Source: DATLBY01 sp035526665
Lineage (GTDB): Bacteria; Acidobacteriota; Terriglobia; Bryobacterales; Bryobacteraceae
Direction: 5' to 3'
Length of the DNA stretch: 25,717 nucleotides
Assembly (NCBI GenBank): GCA_035526665.1
Contig: DATLBY010000050.1
Location: 1-25,717, forward strand
The notes below the pieces were generated by a model, which was not told the origin of the DNA, made no database searches, and worked only from the letters and a program-made list of their open reading frames with translations. This document shows, one piece after another, positions 22,497 to 25,717 of this stretch. Numbering within the stretch: position 1 is the stretch's first letter; each line of letters begins with the position of its first letter. Made by a program: the position numbers and the translations under genes.

Positions 22497-23480
22497 ATGC
22501 AGAAGCGCACATTGGGAAAGAGCGGCCTTGAAGTCTCGGCCCTGGGGCTCGGTTGTATGGGCTTCAGTTTCGGCTACGGTCCCGCCACGGAGAAACAGCA
22601 GGCAATCACACTGATCCGGTCGGCGTTTGAGCGCGGCGTCACATTTTTCGACACGGCTGAGGCCTACGGGCCGTTCGCGAACGAGGAACTCGTCGGCGAA
22701 GCCCTTTCGCCCTTCCGAGAACAGGCCGTGATCGCTACCAAGTTCGGCTTTGAAGAGGGAGACTCGCACAAGGGCCTGAACAGCCGCCCGGAGCGCATCA
22801 GGGCAGTTGCCGAGGCGTCCCTGAAACGGCTCAGGACCGATGTAATTGATCTGTTCTATCAGCACCGCGTCGATCCGAACGTGCCGGTTGAAGATGTCGC
22901 CGGCGCGGTTAAAGAGCTGATTCAGGAAGGGAAGGTCAAGCACTTCGGCCTGTCGGAAGCGGGCGTGGAGACGATACGCCGTGCTCACGCCGTGCAGCCC
23001 GTGGCTGCGCTCCAGAGCGAGTATTCCTTGTGGTGGCGAGAGCCGGAGCAGGCGATTCTGCCGGCACTGGCCGAGCTCGGGATCGGCTTCGTTCCGTTCA
23101 GTCCTCTTGGTAAGGGCTATCTCACCGGCACCATCACGGAGAAAACAGCCTTTGACAGCACGGATTTTCGCAACATTGTGCCTCGTTTTACGCCGGATGC
23201 CCGGAAGGCCAACCAGGCGATGGTGGATGGGCTTGGGTTGATCGCAGCACGGAAGCGGGCCACCTCTGCGCAGATCGCGCTGGCGTGGCTGCTGGCGCAG
23301 AAGCCCTGGATCGTTCCGATCCCCGGCACCACGAAACTGCACCGGCTCGAAGAGAATACCGGCGCGGCTGAACTTGCACTGAGCGCCGAAGATCTCCAGG
23401 AGATCCACGATGCTGTCTCGAAGGTCGAAGTGGAAGGCGCCCGCTACCCGGCACATCTGCAGCAGCGGGTCAACCGCTAG
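22497..23480 (+). CDS. Aldo/keto reductase (AKR13/YakC-like)
   Basis: The 327-aa product has the full AKR tetrad: Asp52 and Tyr57 in 'FFDTAEAYGPFANEELVGEA', Lys82 in 'VIATKFGF' and His123 in 'DLFYQHRVDPNVPVEDVAG'. The NADPH-binding end 'WIVPIPGTTKLHRLEENTGA' is also present. The sequence follows the YakC/AKR13 subgroup ('LGLGCMGFSFGYGPA', 'SEYSLWWREPE'). Such enzymes reduce aldehydes and ketones with NADPH in the cytosol. CGGAG stands six bases before ATG 22497. It is followed by a zinc alcohol dehydrogenase (82-base gap) and a cupin (78-base gap) on the same strand, forming a probable redox operon for aldehyde or xenobiotic handling. Confidence 0.93.
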   Translation: MQKRTLGKSGLEVSALGLGCMGFSFGYGPATEKQQAITLIRSAFERGVTFFDTAEAYGPFANEELVGEALSPFREQAVIATKFGFEEGDSHKGLNSRPERIRAVAEASLKRLRTDVIDLFYQHRVDPNVPVEDVAGAVKELIQEGKVKHFGLSEAGVETIRRAHAVQPVAALQSEYSLWWREPEQAILPALAELGIGFVPFSPLGKGYLTGTITEKTAFDSTDFRNIVPRFTPDARKANQAMVDGLGLIAARKRATSAQIALAWLLAQKPWIVPIPGTTKLHRLEENTGAAELALSAEDLQEIHDAVSKVEVEGARYPAHLQQRVNR

Positions 23481-23562
23481 AGTTCCACACTGGCATGCAA
23501 CAGAGCGCAGACGATATCAGGCTTGACCAAAGACAAGGAAAATCAAAAGGAGAGCACAATCC

Positions 23563-24621
23563 ATGTACAAGACGAGGGCATACTCCGCTTCCAGCGCTGG
23601 CTCGCCGCTGGCCGGCACGACCATCCCGCGGCGAGATCCAACCGAACACGACGTGCAGTTGGAAATTCTCTATTGCGGGATCTGCCACTCCGACCTGCAT
23701 TCCGTCCGTAACGAGTGGAGCGAGTTCATGCCGACCGTTTACCCTATTGTTCCCGGCCACGAGATCGCCGGGCGTGTGACCAAGGTGGGCGCGGCAGTTA
23801 CGAAATATAAGACGGGAGATCTTGCCGCCGTCGGATGCCTGGTTGACTCTGACGGCACCTGTTCACGGTGCAAAGCCGGCCTGGAGAATTTCTGCCCGAA
23901 CCTGACGCTGACGTTTAACTTCCCGGACAGGCATCTTGGCGGCGTTACCTATGGCGGGTATTCCGAAAGCATCGTCGTGGATGAACGTTTTGTGCTGCGC
24001 GTACCCTCGCACCTGGAGCCAGCGGGCGCCGCGCCATTACTCTGCGCGGGAATCACCACCTACTCACCGCTGCGCCGCTCAGGCGCCGGCAAGGGGAAAA
24101 AGGTGGGCGTGGTTGGCCTGGGCGGACTTGGCCACATGGGCGTGAAGTTCGCTCATGCGCTGGGCGCGCACGTGGTCGTCTTTACCACCTCACCCAACAA
24201 AAAGGAAGATGCTCTACTGCTGGGCGCTGACGAAGTGGTGCTCTCGCGCAATGCCGACGAGATGAAGAAGCACGCCGGCAGCTTCGATTTCATCCTCGAT
24301 GCAGTCTCCGCCGACCACGATATTAACGCCTATCTCAACCTGCTCAGCCTCAACGGCAACCTTACGCTGGTGGGAGCTCCGGCGAAGCCCCTGGGCGTCT
24401 CCGCCTTCTCGCTCATCTTCGGCAACCGCAGTCTCTCGGGCTCAAACATCGGGGGTATTCCGGAGACGCAGGAGATGCTCGATTTTTGCGGCACGCACAA
24501 CATTACCGCGAACGTCGAAGTCATTCCTATCCAAAAGGTGAACGAAGCGTACGAGAGATTGCTCAAGTCAGATGTGAAGTACCGCTTCGCGATTGATATG
24601 GCTTCTCTCAAAGCTGAGTGA
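23563..24621 (+). CDS. Zinc-dependent alcohol dehydrogenase (cinnamyl-alcohol-dehydrogenase type, YahK/AdhA-like)
   Basis: The 352-aa protein has the catalytic-zinc ligands Cys41 ('CGICHSDLH'), His66/Glu67 ('VPGHEIAG') and Cys161 ('LLCAGITTYSPL'), and the NADP-binding 'GVVGLGGLGHMGVKFA'. The structural-zinc loop reads 'DSDGTCSRCKAGLENFC': Cys100, Cys103 and Cys111 are present but the usual first cysteine is Asp97, so the lobe may bind zinc through three Cys and one Asp or be partly disordered. CAD-type enzymes interconvert aldehydes and alcohols with NADP(H). AAAAGGAGAGCACAATCC before ATG 23563 gives a clear ribosome site. It probably belongs to an operon with the aldo/keto reductase and the cupin. 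Confidence 0.93.
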   Translation: MYKTRAYSASSAGSPLAGTTIPRRDPTEHDVQLEILYCGICHSDLHSVRNEWSEFMPTVYPIVPGHEIAGRVTKVGAAVTKYKTGDLAAVGCLVDSDGTCSRCKAGLENFCPNLTLTFNFPDRHLGGVTYGGYSESIVVDERFVLRVPSHLEPAGAAPLLCAGITTYSPLRRSGAGKGKKVGVVGLGGLGHMGVKFAHALGAHVVVFTTSPNKKEDALLLGADEVVLSRNADEMKKHAGSFDFILDAVSADHDINAYLNLLSLNGNLTLVGAPAKPLGVSAFSLIFGNRSLSGSNIGGIPETQEMLDFCGTHNITANVEVIPIQKVNEAYERLLKSDVKYRFAIDMASLKAE

Positions 24622-24699
24622 CCGGGTGAACTGGCGGGTTGTTTCGAGCGATCGGGGGAATCGAAGAGCGGCCACGGTGACAGGACGCATAATCAGAAG

Positions 24700-25056
24700 A
24701 TGCCGGATGTAAAACTCACAGCCATCGATAGCAACGCACTCCCCTGGGAGGAGCGCCCGAACGAGAAGATTGGCCGCTCGCTCTATCGCAAGAACCTGAT
24801 CGAGGATCCCGATACCGGGATGGAGGTCCGGCTGGTCCGCTATCCGGCCGGGGCCGTTAATCCGCGGCACACGCACCCGTGCGCCCATGGGATGTATGTG
24901 CTGGAGGGAACCCTGGTAACTCACGACGGCCGGTACGGGCCGGGGTATTTCGTGTGGTTCCCGGAAGGCTCCGTAATGGAGCACGGCGCCACCGCCGAGC
25001 AGGATGTGACGGTTCTGTTTATCACAAATAAACGCTTCGAAATTCACTACCAGTAG
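24700..25056 (+). CDS. Cupin-domain protein (ChrR/cupin_7-like)
   Basis: The 118-aa protein is a single small cupin: motif 1 'NPRHTHPCAHGMYVLEGTL' gives His57, His59 and His63, and motif 2 'GPGYFVWFPEGSVMEHGAT' gives His95, so a four-ligand metal site is likely. Single cupins of this ChrR/anti-ECF-like type bind Zn, Fe or Mn and may be dioxygenases, isomerases or sensors; which one cannot be told. AGAAG precedes the ATG directly. It follows the alcohol dehydrogenase by 78 bases and may end the redox operon. No sigma factor lies next to it, so an anti-sigma role is not supported. Confidence 0.85.
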   Translation: MPDVKLTAIDSNALPWEERPNEKIGRSLYRKNLIEDPDTGMEVRLVRYPAGAVNPRHTHPCAHGMYVLEGTLVTHDGRYGPGYFVWFPEGSVMEHGATAEQDVTVLFITNKRFEIHYQ

Positions 25057-25075
25057 CGGGGTGGTTACGTCTAGA

Positions 25076-25114
25076 CCCGGCCGGGGTGCTTTGGCAGTTC
25101 GAAGTGATACTGCC
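25076..25114. terminator. Two small inverted repeats between convergent genes
   Basis: CCCGGCCGGG (25076-25085) is a perfect palindrome, and GGCAGT (25093-25098) pairs with ACTGCC (25109-25114) across a ten-base loop. They lie in the 63-bp gap between the convergent cupin and deacylase genes. No T-run follows in either direction, so a two-way terminator is plausible but not proven. Confidence 0.35.
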
Positions 25115-25119
25115 GGGGT

Positions 25120-25717
25120 TCATTGAGCGCGAATCCCTTGGCCGGGTGCGACGCCATCCTGTAACTTGCCGTCCCGGACAACAAACACTCCGTCTACCAT
25201 CACGTAACGGAAGCCTTCGGAATACTGCCTGGAATTCTCGAAGGTGGCTTTGTCGATGACGCGATTGGGGTCGAAGACGGAAATGTCGGCATCGGCGCCC
25301 ACTTTCAAGCGGCCCTTCTGACGCATCTGCGGCGACATAGCTTCCAGTCGCTGGGCGGGCATCAGCGACGACTTGCGAATCGCATCTATAAGCGTCAATG
25401 CCTTCTCCTCCCGCACGTACTTGCCAAGCACTCGCGAATACGTGCCGGCGGAACGCGGATGTTCGAGGACGCCGTCGCCGGCAATCATCACTTTTGGATG
25501 GGAGATGGCGAGCCGCACCATGTCCTCAGTGTTCCTGAACTGAGCGACCACGCCGCCTTGCCGGCGGTAACGTTGAAACGACTCCCGTGTGAGCCGCTCG
25601 CCGGTGGGCGGCCACAGCAGCCTGGCAAAGTATTCCGCGGGCTGGCTCTCCCAGTTGCTAAACATGGCGGAGGCGATTTCCGTCATCGCCGCCGTATAAG
25701 GATAGGCTTCGGCAGTC
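25120..25717 (-). CDS. N-acyl-D-amino-acid deacylase (amidohydrolase), C-terminal part
   Basis: The minus-strand frame is open to the window edge and covers about 198 C-terminal residues, 'AEAYPYTAAMTEIASAMFSN' onward. Family marks include 'YPYTA', 'HPKVMIAGDGVLEHPRSAGT' with the late active-site Asp, 'YSRVLGKYVREEKALTLIDA', 'GRLKVGADADISVFDPNRVI' and 'DKATFENSRQYSEGFRYVMV'. The last segments are the small beta-sandwich end of D-aminoacylase/dihydroorotase-like amidohydrolases. These zinc enzymes hydrolyse N-acyl-D-amino acids; some act on related amides. The N-terminal metal-binding HxH is outside the window, so completeness cannot be judged. It converges on the cupin gene. Confidence 0.88.
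   Translation of the reverse strand, partial: TAEAYPYTAAMTEIASAMFSNWESQPAEYFARLLWPPTGERLTRESFQRYRRQGGVVAQFRNTEDMVRLAISHPKVMIAGDGVLEHPRSAGTYSRVLGKYVREEKALTLIDAIRKSSLMPAQRLEAMSPQMRQKGRLKVGADADISVFDPNRVIDKATFENSRQYSEGFRYVMVDGVFVVRDGKLQDGVAPGQGIRAQ

Noticed and set aside
22467..23456. 329-codon minus-strand frame opposite the aldo/keto reductase
   Set aside because: Mirror frame of a gene with a complete catalytic tetrad; no ribosome site or domain.

Overview
The window reads as a chromosomal segment of a GC-rich soil acidobacterium, most like the Bryobacter/Solibacter group. The main pointers are a carboxypeptidase-regulatory-domain TonB-dependent receptor, a CRTAC1-type FG-GAP/ASPIC-UnbV protein, a Ser/Thr kinase fused to TPRs, a small protein with the 'GPKTPEGKA..MNALRHGL' motif, PQQ-type sugar dehydrogenases and many toxin-antitoxin relics. 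This placement comes from family content recalled from memory; no search was run. No rRNA, tRNA, CRISPR array, integrase or transposase was seen.

Layout. 1-1529 (minus): a tightly packed three-gene operon of a 'GPKTPEGKA' protein, a small hydrophobic protein and a YjbQ-type thiamine-phosphate synthase that runs off the window. 1787-2014: a small hypothetical gene whose end lies in a 27-bp sequence repeated exactly at 10607-10633. 2123-2335: a decayed hicBA toxin-antitoxin pair. 2452-3093: an isochorismatase-family cysteine hydrolase. 3098-10188 (minus): a four-gene operon of TonB-dependent receptor, two TPR proteins and a CRTAC1-like protein, with 4-bp ATGA overlaps joining the last three genes. 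10622-12721 (minus): two tandem O-methyltransferases, divergent from 12768-14458, a glucose/sorbosone dehydrogenase coupled by a GTGA overlap to a pentaheme cytochrome.

14586-17405 is a patch of damaged accessory genes: a frameshifted antitoxin-like gene, an intact PIN protein with one altered active-site position, a PIN gene with two frameshifts, a MerR-like HTH/HEPN-like gene with one frameshift, and a fragment of a PQQ alcohol dehydrogenase. The large genes on either side (820-1092 aa) have clean frames, so general sequencing error is an unlikely explanation. 17443-19905 is a Ser/Thr kinase-FlgO/TolB-like-TPR protein. Then come a small zinc-ribbon protein, an ArnT/PMT-like membrane glycosyltransferase (minus), and a plus-strand redox group of aldo/keto reductase, zinc alcohol dehydrogenase and cupin. 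The C-terminal part of an N-acyl-D-amino-acid deacylase closes the window.

The best candidates for an undescribed functional unit are the receptor-TPR-TPR-CRTAC1 operon, which looks like a cell-envelope export/uptake module, and the coupled sugar dehydrogenase/pentaheme cytochrome pair, which looks like a periplasmic oxidation unit with its own electron carrier.
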